The notes: generated by a model not told the origin, from the sequence alone. 64,000 nt of DNA from Nocardioides jejuensis (GCF_004337475.1 NZ_SJZJ01000004.1:1-64000), one strand, 5' to 3'; positions 45,408 to 54,436 are shown, numbered from the stretch's first letter. Program-made: numbers and translations.

Positions 45408-47351
45408 TCAGTCCGTAGGACGCACGGAGCCGATCCGGTGGACGGCGAACGCCCGCTCGTCCTCGCTGCGGTGGTCGTACGCCGTCAGCTGACCGCCCTC
45501 GACGCGGCGCGGGTCGACGATCCGCTCGGAGCGGGTGCCGTGGTTGTCGAGGTACTCGATGACGACGCTCGAGCCACCCTCGATGGCTGCCCGCAGGGCC
45601 GCGAGGGCGCCGGCGGGCGTGTTGGCGATGACGTCGCGGCCGCGGGAGCTGGCCACCCGGTCGCCCGCGCGGACGGCGGCGACGGCGGCCGCGACCTGAG
45701 CCGCCTCACGGGCGGCGTCGCGGGCCGTGGGGGAGGAGCGGGGCGTGCGGGAGCGGAGCGTGTCCGGTCGCGCGACGTGGACGGTGCCGTCCGACGCCTC
45801 GACGACCGGCGCCAGCCCCAGCTCACGCAGGCGCGCGAGCAGGACGTCGATGGGAGCCGTGCTGATGACCACGGTCGGCGCGAGCAGACGCAGCCCGAGC
45901 GAGGCAGCCTTCGGGTCCGCGACGAGGTGCGCCAGCGCGGCCTCGTCGTCGGAGCGGAGGAACGCCTCGGCGTAGCCAACACGGACGGTGCCGTAGGTCC
46001 GCGCGGTGTCGTCGACGAGATACGACAACGGCTGCGGGACCGGGGTGCGCGACACCGACTCCAGGAAGGCGTGGATCTCCGCGGCCGTCCAGCCGGCGTC
46101 GAGGCCGCGACGGAGCGATCCCGAGGCGAACCGGTAGACCGTCGCCCCGCCGCGTGACTCGACATCGGCGACCTGCTGCAGGCGGGCGGCGAGCGCTGGC
46201 AGCAGCGGGCCGGGCGCGATCGCGGTCAGGTCGCCCTGGATCAGCACGTGGTCGAGCGGCTCGGGGAGCAGTGGCGCCAGGATCTCGGCGGCATCGTGGC
46301 CGGCGAGCAGGGCCCGACCCGCAGGGGTGAGGACACCCATGCCGACGAGCCCCAGGACGGTCGCCTCCTCGACGGCCGAGGCCACCAGCGCCGGCTGGTC
46401 GGAGGGACGGCGCGGACGCAGCCACCGGACACGCGCGACGAGCGACGGAAGGCCGGTGCCGGTCGCGAGGCCTTCCGTCGGAGACAGCTCGGCGAGCTGC
46501 TGGAGCGCCACGATGCGGGTGTCGACCTGATGCGGGTCGACCAGCGCGGGGGCCAGCGCGTTGACCGACTTGCCCGCGGCATCCTTGCCGCCGACCTTGG
46601 CCGGGGTGCGCGCCGACGTCAGCCACGCGCGGGCGACCCGCTGCCACCGTTCGGCGGCCTCGAGCCGGCACCACGCGTCGTACGCGTCGGTGGGGAGCCA
46701 GGCCTCCGCCTCGCCGACGGAGCCGGGGGCCAGGAGTGCGGCCGAGGTCGCGACGTCGACGAGGAGGGCTGCTTCGCGTTCGTCGACGTGCAGCAGGAGC
46801 GCCGCCGTCTTCAGGTCGCGCACCCCCAGACCACCCGTGCGCAGCACGGACGGCGGCTGGGTACCCCAGTGGTCCAGCAGCACCTCGATCCGGCGTACGA
46901 CGTCGAACGCCGCTCCCGCAGCCGTGCGCGCGACGAGCGTCGGCGACTGCTCGGAGGTGACCAGCGCGGGCTCGGGGACCGGACCGGTCGGTGCGGTGGC
47001 GCGGGCGAGCAGCTCGGCCACGACCGTCACCGCGCGCAGGCCCTCGGTCCCGTCCCAGACGAGCGCGAGCTCCTCCAGCCGGTCGAGCGAGATCGCCCCC
47101 TCCTCGAGCGCCGCCCGGGGCGTGGCCCCGCGCGTCACGAGGTCGTGCAGGACGGCCAGGTCCGCGAGGGTGAGCCGGTCCAGTGCCCGCAGCGCGGAGG
47201 CGCGCGTCGCCGCCCGGGAGGCGAGCTGCGTCGAGTCCTGCGGCGGCGGGGTCGCGAGGTCAGGACGGAGCCGCATCAGGTGGGCGACGCGCTCCTCGGA
47301 CCACTGGCGCAGCTGGTCGGCGAGCGAGCGCGGGGCGGGAAGGGCAGTCAT
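45408..47351 (-). CDS. Helicase-associated (XPB partner) protein
   Basis: 647 residues, Ala/Leu/Arg-rich. The sequence resembles the actinobacterial helicase-associated (Helicase_C_3-type) proteins encoded beside XPB. The C-terminus has a WYL-like or XPB-like fold (SVVIEYLDNHGTRSERIVDP ... DERAFAVHRIGSV). No Walker motifs are present, so it is not itself an ATPase. It probably directs or activates XPB in repair. ATG at 47351; no clear Shine-Dalgarno. Confidence 0.78.
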   Translation of the reverse strand: MTALPAPRSLADQLRQWSEERVAHLMRLRPDLATPPPQDSTQLASRAATRASALRALDRLTLADLAVLHDLVTRGATPRAALEEGAISLDRLEELALVWDGTEGLRAVTVVAELLARATAPTGPVPEPALVTSEQSPTLVARTAAGAAFDVVRRIEVLLDHWGTQPPSVLRTGGLGVRDLKTAALLLHVDEREAALLVDVATSAALLAPGSVGEAEAWLPTDAYDAWCRLEAAERWQRVARAWLTSARTPAKVGGKDAAGKSVNALAPALVDPHQVDTRIVALQQLAELSPTEGLATGTGLPSLVARVRWLRPRRPSDQPALVASAVEEATVLGLVGMGVLTPAGRALLAGHDAAEILAPLLPEPLDHVLIQGDLTAIAPGPLLPALAARLQQVADVESRGGATVYRFASGSLRRGLDAGWTAAEIHAFLESVSRTPVPQPLSYLVDDTARTYGTVRVGYAEAFLRSDDEAALAHLVADPKAASLGLRLLAPTVVISTAPIDVLLARLRELGLAPVVEASDGTVHVARPDTLRSRTPRSSPTARDAAREAAQVAAAVAAVRAGDRVASSRGRDVIANTPAGALAALRAAIEGGSSVVIEYLDNHGTRSERIVDPRRVEGGQLTAYDHRSEDERAFAVHRIGSVRPTD

Positions 47352-47472
47352 TTGGAGCCAAAACTACTCGGCCACGGCGTTTCTCAGCGCCTGCTTGGGA
47401 ACGCAGGCCACACTGCTCCGAGACCGCCGGTCGCCAGTGCGGCCGGAACAGCTGTCGAAAGGGGGCCCGCTG

Positions 47473-48429
47473 GTGGCCATGATCGAGGCCAGGGACCTGG
47501 CCAAGTCGTACGCCGGGAAGGCAGCCGTCTCCGGACTCTCCTTCGACGTCCGGCCGGGCACCGTCACCGGCTTCCTCGGCCCCAACGGTGCCGGCAAGTC
47601 CACCACCATGCGCCTGATGCTCGGCCTCGACACCGGCGCGGGCACGTGCACCTTCGACGGCAAGCCGTTCACGGCGTACGCCGAGCCGATGCGGGAGGTC
47701 GGTGCGCTGCTCGAGGCGAAGCCCTTCCACCCGACGCGCACGGCGCGCAACCACCTGCTCATGCTCGCGACGAGCAACCGGATCCCGGCGCAGCGCGTCG
47801 ACGAGGTCCTGGGTCTCGTCGGGCTGGCCGACGTGGCGGGCAAGAAGCCGAGCACGTTCTCCCTCGGCATGGGCCAGCGCCTCGGCCTCGCGGCTGCGCT
47901 GCTCGGCAACCCGCACACCCTGATCCTCGACGAGCCGGCCAACGGCCTCGACCCGCAGGGCATCCACTGGCTGCGCGAGCTGCTCAAGGCACTCGCCAAC
48001 GAGGGCCGCTCGGTCTTCGTCTCCAGCCACCTGCTCTCCGAGATGGCGCTGATGGCCGACGAGCTCGTGGTCATCGGCAAGGGCCGGATGATCGCCAACG
48101 GGCCGGTCGAGGACTTCACCAAGCTGAGCGTGCGCAACCACGTCCTGGTGCGTACGCCGCAGGCGGGCGAGCTCGCCTCCCTGATCGGCGCGAAGCTGGC
48201 CGGCGTCGGCTCCGTCCAGCGCACCGGCGACTCGGAGCTGACCGTCACCGGCCTCGAGGCGAACGCCGTCGGCGATCTCGCCTTCGACAACCGGATCCGG
48301 GTGCACGAGCTCTCCACCCACAACGCCACGCTCGAGGAGGCCTTCCTTGAGATCACCGGCAACGCCGCGGAGTACACCGCACACGCACCGGCCGCTGCTC
48401 CGACGACGCCGCAGGAGGGCGCCCGATGA
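47473..48429 (+). CDS. ABC-2 exporter ATP-binding protein
   Basis: 318 residues. Walker A GPNGAGKSTTMRLML (near residue 35), signature TFSLGMGQRLGLAAAL, Walker B LILDEPANGLDP and switch SSHLLSEM are all present, with a C-terminal accessory region. It drives the permease encoded next, whose start overlaps its stop. GTG at 47473 is 8 nt from AGGGGG and is preferred over the ATG at 47479. Substrate unknown; related pairs export drugs, peptides or lipids. Confidence 0.9.
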   Translation: MAMIEARDLAKSYAGKAAVSGLSFDVRPGTVTGFLGPNGAGKSTTMRLMLGLDTGAGTCTFDGKPFTAYAEPMREVGALLEAKPFHPTRTARNHLLMLATSNRIPAQRVDEVLGLVGLADVAGKKPSTFSLGMGQRLGLAAALLGNPHTLILDEPANGLDPQGIHWLRELLKALANEGRSVFVSSHLLSEMALMADELVVIGKGRMIANGPVEDFTKLSVRNHVLVRTPQAGELASLIGAKLAGVGSVQRTGDSELTVTGLEANAVGDLAFDNRIRVHELSTHNATLEEAFLEITGNAAEYTAHAPAAAPTTPQEGAR

Positions 48430-49289
48430 CCGCCGCGATCCGCTACGAGTGGACCCGTCTCCGCACCCTCCGCTCGACCTGGTGGCTGACCTTCGGCGTG
48501 CTGGCCGTCGGCGTCGGGTTCACCGCCATCGCGGCACTGATCGTCCGCGTCAACGTGCACGCCGACGAGCTCAGTGGCGGCCGGCTCGACGGTGACATGG
48601 CGCGCTTCTACGTCGAGGCGGCGATGACGCAGTTCTCGATCGTCGACCCGATGTTCTACCTGGTGGCGTTCGTCGCCGCGATCGTCGGCATCCTCGGCTG
48701 GGGCCACGAGTACCGCCACGGCATGATCCGCGCGACGCTCACCGCGGTCCCTCAGCGCTGGGCCGTCTTCAGTGCGAAGTACCTCATCGTCGGCCTCTGG
48801 GTGACGGCGCTGGTCGTCACCAGCTGCCTGCTCTCCCTGCTGGTCGCGGGCGTCTTCTTCATCGGCATCGACGTCACCTACGACGCCGGCGACATCCTCG
48901 GCACGATCCTGCGCCACGTCCTCTACAGCGTCCTGGTGACCTGGCTGGCGATGTCGCTGACCGTGCTGGTGCGCCACCAGACGTTCGCCCTCGTGATGCT
49001 TTTCCTGTGGCCGATGGGCATCGAGCTGCTGGTCCGCACCTTCGCGATCATGATCAGCGGCTTCAGCCACAACGACGTCTACGCCAACGCGATGCGCTTC
49101 CTCCCGTTCAACGCCGGCGGCCGGATCATGCAGACCTTCGGCGCGCAGAACGACACCTTCGGGCCGTATCACGACCTGACGACGTTCGGTGATCCGCTCA
49201 GCGCGCTCGGCGGCTTCATCGTCTTCGGTGGCCTGGTGGCCTGCCTGATCGCTGCAGCGTGCGCGGCGTTCTCCACACGCGATGCCTGA
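48426..49289 (+). CDS. ABC-2 type permease
   Basis: 287 residues with six hydrophobic segments; the first is preceded by IRYEWTRLRTLRSTWW, typical of ABC-2 permeases. GWGHEYRHGMIRATLTAVP is the usual cytoplasmic coupling segment. It overlaps the ATPase by four bases (ATGA) and the downstream HAD gene by eight. Confidence 0.88.
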   Translation: MTAAIRYEWTRLRTLRSTWWLTFGVLAVGVGFTAIAALIVRVNVHADELSGGRLDGDMARFYVEAAMTQFSIVDPMFYLVAFVAAIVGILGWGHEYRHGMIRATLTAVPQRWAVFSAKYLIVGLWVTALVVTSCLLSLLVAGVFFIGIDVTYDAGDILGTILRHVLYSVLVTWLAMSLTVLVRHQTFALVMLFLWPMGIELLVRTFAIMISGFSHNDVYANAMRFLPFNAGGRIMQTFGAQNDTFGPYHDLTTFGDPLSALGGFIVFGGLVACLIAAACAAFSTRDA

Positions 49290-49929
49290 CCCAGCCGCGC
49301 GGCGGCAGCTCGTGGTCGGCTTCGACCTCGACATGACGCTGATCGACACCGTCCCTGGCTTCGCGCGCACCCTCGAGGCGCTGGGCGACGAGCTCGGCAT
49401 CGAGCTGCCGATCGAGGACCTGACCTCGAAGCTCGGCCCGCCGCTCGACCACACCCTGCGGCCGCACCTTGCGGAGGAAGCGATCCAGCCCGCGGTGGAC
49501 CGGTTCCGCGCCCTCTACCCGGAGCACGCGGTCGCGCCGGTGCCCGCGCTGGGCGGTGCGCACGACGCGATCGAGGCCGTACGCCGCCATGGCGGGCGCG
49601 TGATCGTCGTGACCGGCAAGTTCACACCCAACGCGCAGCTGCACGTCGACCACGTCGGCTTCGACATCGACCACCTCGAGGGAGCGGTCTGGGGCGTCGG
49701 GAAGGCCGACGCGCTGCGCCGCGAGGGCGCCACGATCTACGTCGGCGACCACATCCACGACGTCGAGGGCGCGCTCGCCGCGGGCATCACCAGCGTCTCC
49801 GTACTCACCGGCGGATGCACGCGTGAGGAGCTCGAGGCAGCGGGCACCCACGTCGTACTGGAGGACCTGACGGCGTTCCCCGCCTGGCTGGACGGCCATC
49901 TGGACGGGCAAACCGGCTCGCTCGCCTGA
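49282..49929 (+). CDS. HAD-superfamily phosphatase (phosphoglycolate-phosphatase-like)
   Basis: 215 residues. Nucleophile motif FDLDMTLID, motif II VVTGKF, Lys in GVGKADAL, and acidic motif YVGDHIHDVEGALAAG complete a HAD active site with a small helical cap. The substrate is a small phosphorylated metabolite, not definable here. ATG at 49282 lies inside the permease gene, so translation is coupled despite unrelated roles. Confidence 0.87.
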   Translation: MPDPAARRQLVVGFDLDMTLIDTVPGFARTLEALGDELGIELPIEDLTSKLGPPLDHTLRPHLAEEAIQPAVDRFRALYPEHAVAPVPALGGAHDAIEAVRRHGGRVIVVTGKFTPNAQLHVDHVGFDIDHLEGAVWGVGKADALRREGATIYVGDHIHDVEGALAAGITSVSVLTGGCTREELEAAGTHVVLEDLTAFPAWLDGHLDGQTGSLA

Positions 49930-50002
49930 GCGCTGCCCACTACCCTGTGGGCGTCGCGTTCGGCGTCAGGTCGCGCAGCAGCACACGGAAGAGGTCAGAG
50001 CA

Positions 50003-50398
50003 GTGCCCGTTGGCAAGGTGAAGTGGTACGACACCGAGAAGGGCTTCGGCTTCCTGTCGTACGACGGAGGGCCGGACGTCTACGTCCACGCCGAGGCGCT
50101 GCCCGAGGGCGTCACCTCGCTGAAGAACGGCACCCGCGTCGAGTTCGGCATCGCCCAGGGCCGTCGTGGCGACCAGGCGCTGCAGGTCAAGATCCTCGAC
50201 GCACCGTCCTCGGTCTCGCGCAACCAGCGCGACGCGCAGCGCAAGAAGCCCGACGAGATGGCCACCATCATCGAGAACCTGATCGTCCTGCTGGATGGCA
50301 TCGGCGAGGGCTACCGCCACGGTCGGCGTCCCGACCCCAAGGCCGCGCGCCCCGTCGCGAAGGCGCTCCGCGCGCTCGCCGACGAGCTCGAGCTCTGA
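50003..50398 (+). CDS. Extended cold-shock domain protein
   Basis: 131 residues. A cold-shock domain (GKVKWYDTEKGFGFLSYDGG, DVYVHAEALPEG) occupies the first 65 residues. A helical C-terminal extension (KKPDEMATIIENLIVLLDGI) follows, making it longer than CspA and like the Streptomyces ScoF4 type. It binds single-stranded RNA or DNA. GTG at 50003 has GAGG 8 nt upstream. Genes for groEL and a MoaD-like protein, its neighbours in Streptomyces as far as I recall, are nearby but not adjacent here. Confidence 0.9.
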   Translation: MPVGKVKWYDTEKGFGFLSYDGGPDVYVHAEALPEGVTSLKNGTRVEFGIAQGRRGDQALQVKILDAPSSVSRNQRDAQRKKPDEMATIIENLIVLLDGIGEGYRHGRRPDPKAARPVAKALRALADELEL

Positions 50399-50402
50399 CG
50401 CC

Positions 50403-50468
50403 GAGACCCGGGTTTTCGCGCGTCGATACCCGGGTTTTGACGGGTTGAGACCCGGGTTCTGGTCACGC
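50403..50468 (+). repeat. 22-bp iterated repeat, core type B (locus 2)
   Basis: Three 22-bp units start at 50403, 50425 and 50447, each GA(G/T)ACCCGGGTT(T/C)T. They lie directly after the cold-shock stop and run into the stop of the convergent deaminase gene. Unit length, register and core match the copy after groEL. Confidence 0.88.
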
Positions 50469-51473
50469 CAGCCAGGCGTCGATGTCCTTCATCGCGAGGT
50501 CGACGACGTCTGACGGGGCGCTCGAGCCGCGGAAGGACATCCGCGCCAGCTCCGCCAGCGTCTCGTCGGGGAGGTCGTGCGCCGCACGCATCGTGGCGTA
50601 CTGACCTTCCAGGCGGGAGCCGAAGAGAAGCGGGTCGTCGGCTCCCAGCGCGACCTGTGCCCCGCCCGCGAGCAGCTGGGGGAGCGGCACCGAGGTGAGG
50701 TCGGAGTAGACGCCCAACGCCACGTTGGAGACCGGGCAGACCTCGAGCGTCACGCCCGAGGCAGCGATGCGCTCGAGCAGCGCCGGGTCCTCCACGCTGC
50801 GTACGCCGTGCCCGAGGCGGTGCGCTCCGAGGTCGTCGAGGCAGGCCCGGATGTTGTCAGCTCCCCGCAGCTCGCCGCCGTGCGGTGCGAGCAGGAGCCC
50901 GGCCCGGTCGGCGATCGCAAAGGCGTGCGCGAAGTCCGACGTGACCCCGCGGCGTTCGTCGTTGGAGAGGCCGAAGCCGACGACCCCGCGCCCGGCGTAC
51001 TGGGCAGCGAGCCGCGCCAGCGTGCGCGCATCCATCGGGTGGCGCGTGCGGTTGGCCGCGATGACCACGGCCATGCCGAGCCCCGTCTCGCGGGACGCCG
51101 AGGCGACGGCGTCGAGCACGAGATCGGTGAACGCCGTGATCCCGCCGAAGCGCGCCGCATAGCCCGACGGGTCGACCTGGATCTCCAGCCAGCGTCCGCC
51201 TTCGCGGACGTCGTCCTCCGCGGCCTCGCGCACGAGCCGGCGTACGTCGGCCTCGGTACGCAGGACCGAGCGCGCGACGTCGTACAGGCGCTGGAAGCGG
51301 AACCAGCCCTTCTCGTCCGCCGCGGACAGCTGAGGCGGCCACTCCTCGACGAGGGCCTCGGGCAGCTGGATGCCGTCGCGCTCCGCGAGCTCGAGGAGCG
51401 TCGTGTGCCGCATCGACCCGGAGAAGTGCAGGTGGAGGTGCGCCTTCGGGAGTACGTCGATCGGCCGTGCCAT
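50463..51473 (-). CDS. Adenosine deaminase family protein
   Basis: 336 residues, TIM-barrel deaminase. The metal and catalytic set is present: HLHLH near residues 12-16, APHGGE, HRLGHG and GADDPLLFG. The Asp that usually follows the first His pair (HLDG) is Ser here (HFSG), so substrate specificity may differ from plain adenosine. It would convert an aminopurine to a 6-oxopurine with ammonia release. ATG at 51473. Repeat elements lie on both sides of the gene. Confidence 0.85.
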   Translation of the reverse strand: MARPIDVLPKAHLHLHFSGSMRHTTLLELAERDGIQLPEALVEEWPPQLSAADEKGWFRFQRLYDVARSVLRTEADVRRLVREAAEDDVREGGRWLEIQVDPSGYAARFGGITAFTDLVLDAVASASRETGLGMAVVIAANRTRHPMDARTLARLAAQYAGRGVVGFGLSNDERRGVTSDFAHAFAIADRAGLLLAPHGGELRGADNIRACLDDLGAHRLGHGVRSVEDPALLERIAASGVTLEVCPVSNVALGVYSDLTSVPLPQLLAGGAQVALGADDPLLFGSRLEGQYATMRAAHDLPDETLAELARMSFRGSSAPSDVVDLAMKDIDAWLA

Positions 51474-51490
51474 GACGAGAACCTACGCCC

Positions 51491-51611
51491 GAGACGGGCC
51501 TTGTGCCGCGCTGAAACGGGCCTCGTGCCGCAGCGAGACGGGACTGATACCGAACCGAGACGGGGCTTGTGCCGGCATTCCTGTGGAAAACCGCGGCACG
51601 AGGCCCGTCTC
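51491..51611. repeat. 22-bp iterated repeat, core type A (locus 2)
   Basis: Four direct 22-bp units start at 51491, 51513, 51535 and 51557 (GA(G/A)ACGGG ... GTGCCG). A spacer with CCTGTGGAAAA follows, then one inverted unit at 51590-51611. This is the same layout and spacer core as the copy at 12115-12257. It lies between the aminotransferase stop and the deaminase start, both on the minus strand. Confidence 0.88.
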
Positions 51612-51618
51612 GGCGCGG

Positions 51619-52920
51619 TCAGGCGCTGAGGTGCTCCGCTGCCGCGAGCAGGACGCAGGTCGCGACGGCCTCCATCGTGTCGCGGACGGCCTCCAGCGAC
51701 GGGAACGACGGAGCCAGGCGGATGTTGCGGTCGCGCGGGTCGTTGCCGCCGGGGAACGACGCACCAGCGGGCGTGAGCGCGATGCCGGCGTCCTTCGCGA
51801 GCTGGACCACGCGGGCCGCGGTGCCGTCGACGACGTCGAGCGAGACGAAGTAGCCGCCCGTCGGATCGGTCCAGGTGGCGACGCCGAGGCCGCCGAGCTT
51901 CTCCTCGAGAACCGAGAGGACCGCGGCGAACTTCGGCGCGAGGATGTCGCGGTGCTTGGCCATGTGCTGGCGCACCCCGTCAGCCGAGCCGAAGAACTCG
52001 ACGTGACGCAGCTGGTTGACCTTGTCCGGGCCGATCGCGCCGGCACCGAGGTGCTTCGTGTACCAGCCGACGTTCTCGACCGAGGCGGCGAGGAACGCGA
52101 CGCCAGCGCCCGCGAAGGTGATCTTCGAGGTCGAGGCGAACTGGATCGGGCGGTGCGGGTGGCCGGCGGCCGAGCAGAGGCCGAGGATGTCGGCGGTCTT
52201 GGCCTCGTCCTGGGTCAGGTGGTGCAGCGCGTAGGCGTTGTCCCAGAGGATCTTGAAGTCCGGCGCGGCGGTCGGCATCGACGCGAGGCGCGCGGCGACC
52301 TCCTGCGTGACGACCGAGCCCGTCGGGTTGGCGTACGTCGGGACGATCCAGATGCCCTTGATGCTCGGGTCGGACGCCGCGAGGCGCTCGACCTCGTCCA
52401 TGTCCGGGCCGTCGGCGTTCATCGGAACGGTCACGGTGTCGATGCCGAACCAGTCGAGCAGGGTGAAGTGACGGTCGTAGCCGGGCACCGGGCAGATGAA
52501 GGTGACCTTCTCCTCCTGGCCCCACGGGCGCTCGCCGTCGACGGCCCCGTGCAGCCAGAGGTCGGTCAGCACCTCGCGCATCATCACCAGCGAGGCGTTG
52601 CCGCCTGCCACGATCTGCGACGGCTCGACCCAGAGCAGCTCGGCGAACATCTCGCGGATCTCGCGGATGCCCTCGAGGCCGCCGTAGTTGCGGACGTCGA
52701 CGCCGTCCGCGTCCTTGTACGACGTCGGCAGCGTCAGCAGCGCGTTGGAGAGGTCCAGCTGCTCCGGCGCCGGCTTGCCGCGCGTGAGGTCCAGCTTCAG
52801 GCCGCGGGCCTGCAGCGCGTCGTACGCCGTCTTCTGCGCGGCGAGGAACGCAGCGAGCTCGTCGGGGGAGCGGTCAGCAAGGGGGGTCTTCCCCTCGGTC
52901 AGGTCGGTCACGAAGCACAT
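51619..52920 (-). CDS. PLP aminotransferase, class I-like
   Basis: 433 residues, fold-type I. The PLP lysine is in FASTSKITFAGAGVAFL; IVPTYANPTGSVV and the terminal Arg in RNIRLAPSFPS fit class I. The sequence resembles a broad actinobacterial group annotated as aminotransferases with unknown amino donor. ATG at 52920 starts the conserved N-terminus; no strong Shine-Dalgarno is seen. It transcribes away from tRNA-Trp. Confidence 0.85.
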   Translation of the reverse strand: MCFVTDLTEGKTPLADRSPDELAAFLAAQKTAYDALQARGLKLDLTRGKPAPEQLDLSNALLTLPTSYKDADGVDVRNYGGLEGIREIREMFAELLWVEPSQIVAGGNASLVMMREVLTDLWLHGAVDGERPWGQEEKVTFICPVPGYDRHFTLLDWFGIDTVTVPMNADGPDMDEVERLAASDPSIKGIWIVPTYANPTGSVVTQEVAARLASMPTAAPDFKILWDNAYALHHLTQDEAKTADILGLCSAAGHPHRPIQFASTSKITFAGAGVAFLAASVENVGWYTKHLGAGAIGPDKVNQLRHVEFFGSADGVRQHMAKHRDILAPKFAAVLSVLEEKLGGLGVATWTDPTGGYFVSLDVVDGTAARVVQLAKDAGIALTPAGASFPGGNDPRDRNIRLAPSFPSLEAVRDTMEAVATCVLLAAAEHLSA

Positions 52921-53005
52921 GTTTCCACGCGCGGGGTGACACCTCGACCCCCTGTCCGCGTACCCACCGGTAGTGAGTCCGTGAGGCGTGTGCGGGTGGT
53001 CCCGG

Positions 53006-53036
53006 TTCGACATCGGATCGGCCGACCCCGTAAGGT
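53006..53036 (+). promoter_or_regulatory. Promoter for tRNA-Trp-secE-nusG
   Basis: A -35-like TTCGAC(A) at 53006-53012 and a -10-like TAAGGT at 53031-53036 precede tRNA-Trp. A 7-bp hairpin (TTTGGTG-n5-CACCAAA, 53041-53059) would lie at the 5' end of the transcript. Confidence 0.5.
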
Positions 53037-53106
53037 TCCGGTTTGGTGTTTCCCACCAAAACTTCGCCATGCCCTTCGGGGGTTTGGAGGAGTGGGGCAG
53101 CATCGG

Positions 53107-53179
53107 AGGGCACTAGCTCAATTGGCAGAGCACCGGTCTCCAAAACCGGGGGTTGGGGGTTCGAGTCCCTCGTGCCCTG
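53107..53179 (+). tRNA. tRNA-Trp (anticodon CCA)
   Basis: A 73-nt cloverleaf: acceptor AGGGCAC/GTGCCCT, D-arm GCTC/GAGC, anticodon stem CCGGT/ACCGG with loop CTCCAAA, T-loop TTCGAGT. Discriminator G. The position 36 bp before secE is the standard actinobacterial arrangement. Confidence 0.97.
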
Positions 53180-53215
53180 CAAAGGCGCAATCGCACTCAG
53201 CGGAAGGTGAACGAC

Positions 53216-53458
53216 GTGTCGGACAACGACGCCGTGCAGGACCAGGCCCAGGGCCGGGTCCGTACGGGCCCGGTCACCTTCTACCGACAGGTCCTGGCTG
53301 AGCTGCGCAAGGTCGTCTGGCCGACGCGCGAGCAGCTGGTCACGTACTTCTTCGTGGTCCTGGTGTTCGTCGTCGTGATGTGCGCGCTGGTGTCGGTTCT
53401 GGACCTCGCGTTCGGCAAGTTGGTCTTCTCGATCTTCAACGGGCCGTCCACCCAGTAA
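53216..53458 (+). CDS. secE: Preprotein translocase subunit SecE
   Basis: 80 residues. A polar N-terminus, the conserved amphipathic ELRKVVWPTREQLVTY and one membrane helix (residues about 45-65) identify single-helix SecE of the SecYEG channel. GTG at 53216 is chosen because GGAAGGTGA lies 8 nt upstream. It is followed by nusG, with which it is co-transcribed. Confidence 0.95.
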   Translation: MSDNDAVQDQAQGRVRTGPVTFYRQVLAELRKVVWPTREQLVTYFFVVLVFVVVMCALVSVLDLAFGKLVFSIFNGPSTQ

Positions 53459-53515
53459 GCAACACCAGCACCACCCGGTGCGGGTCCTCCCGCCCCGGAT
53501 CCAGGAACACGAAAG

Positions 53516-54325
53516 ATGACGGAGCAGCACGTGTCGGACCAGTACGACGAGGCAGTTGGCGACGAGATCGTCGAGGCGCCGGAGTCTGTCGACGGCGAGC
53601 AGGCCGAGCAGGTCGACGTCGAGGGTGACCTCGGCGCCGAGGGCGACGCCCCCGAGGCCGACGCCGCCGATGAGGACGAGGCTGCTGCCGAGGAGTCGGA
53701 CCCGCTCGAGCAGTTCCGTCGCGACCTGTGGGCCAAGCCCGGTGACTGGTACGTCATCCACACCTACTCCGGCATGGAGAACAGGGTGAAGGCGAACCTC
53801 GAGAACCGCATCATCTCCCTCAACATGGAGGACTACATCCACGAGATCGTGGTCCCCATCGAGGAGGTCGCGGAGATCAAGAACGGTCAGCGCAAGCTCG
53901 TCAAGCGCACCGTCCTCCCGGGTTACGTCCTGGTCCGCATGGACCTCACCGACGAGTCGTGGGCCGCGGTCCGCCACACGCCGTCCGTGACCGGCTTCGT
54001 CGGCCACTCGCACCAGCCGGTCCCGCTCTCGATGTCCGAGGTCGAGGACATGCTGGCCCCGGCCGTCGTGGCCGCCGCCGAGGCCGAGGCCGCCGCGTCC
54101 GGCGCGCCGGCTCCCGCGGGCTCCACCCCGGCCGCGCGCAAGCCGGTCGAGGTCGCCGACTTCGACGTGGCCGACTCGGTCATGGTCGTCGACGGCCCCT
54201 TCGCCACGCTGCACGCCACGATCACCGAGATCAACGCGGAGTCGCAGCGCGTCAAGGCGCTCGTCGAGATCTTCGGCCGGGAGACCCCGGTCGAGCTCAG
54301 CTTCAACCAGATCCAGAAGGTCTGA
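53516..54325 (+). CDS. nusG: Transcription termination/antitermination factor NusG
   Basis: 269 residues. An acidic N-terminal extension of about 65 residues ([20 protein letters not shown]) precedes the NGN domain ([31 protein letters not shown]). After an Ala/Pro-rich insert, the KOW domain ([19 protein letters not shown]) ends the protein. It binds RNA polymerase and couples it to Rho or the ribosome. Acidic extensions are usual in actinobacteria. Confidence 0.97.
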   Translation: MTEQHVSDQYDEAVGDEIVEAPESVDGEQAEQVDVEGDLGAEGDAPEADAADEDEAAAEESDPLEQFRRDLWAKPGDWYVIHTYSGMENRVKANLENRIISLNMEDYIHEIVVPIEEVAEIKNGQRKLVKRTVLPGYVLVRMDLTDESWAAVRHTPSVTGFVGHSHQPVPLSMSEVEDMLAPAVVAAAEAEAAASGAPAPAGSTPAARKPVEVADFDVADSVMVVDGPFATLHATITEINAESQRVKALVEIFGRETPVELSFNQIQKV

Positions 54326-54348
54326 CCTTCCGGACACGGTTGATTGCC

Positions 54349-54405
54349 CGCTCCGTCGTACGACGGGGCAGGCGCAACGCAGGTGGCAGAGGCGTGAGGC
54401 GCCTC
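54349..54405 (+). other. Paired hairpins in the rplK leader
   Basis: Between nusG and rplK lie CCGTCG-TA-CGACGG (54353-54366) and GAGGCG-n5-CGCCTC (54389-54405). The leader of the L11-L1 genes is the usual target of L1 autoregulation, so one of these may be the L1 site. The match to a known L1 motif was not established. Confidence 0.4.
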
Positions 54406-54436
54406 GTCATGACCACGAGACAGAAAGAGAACTGAA

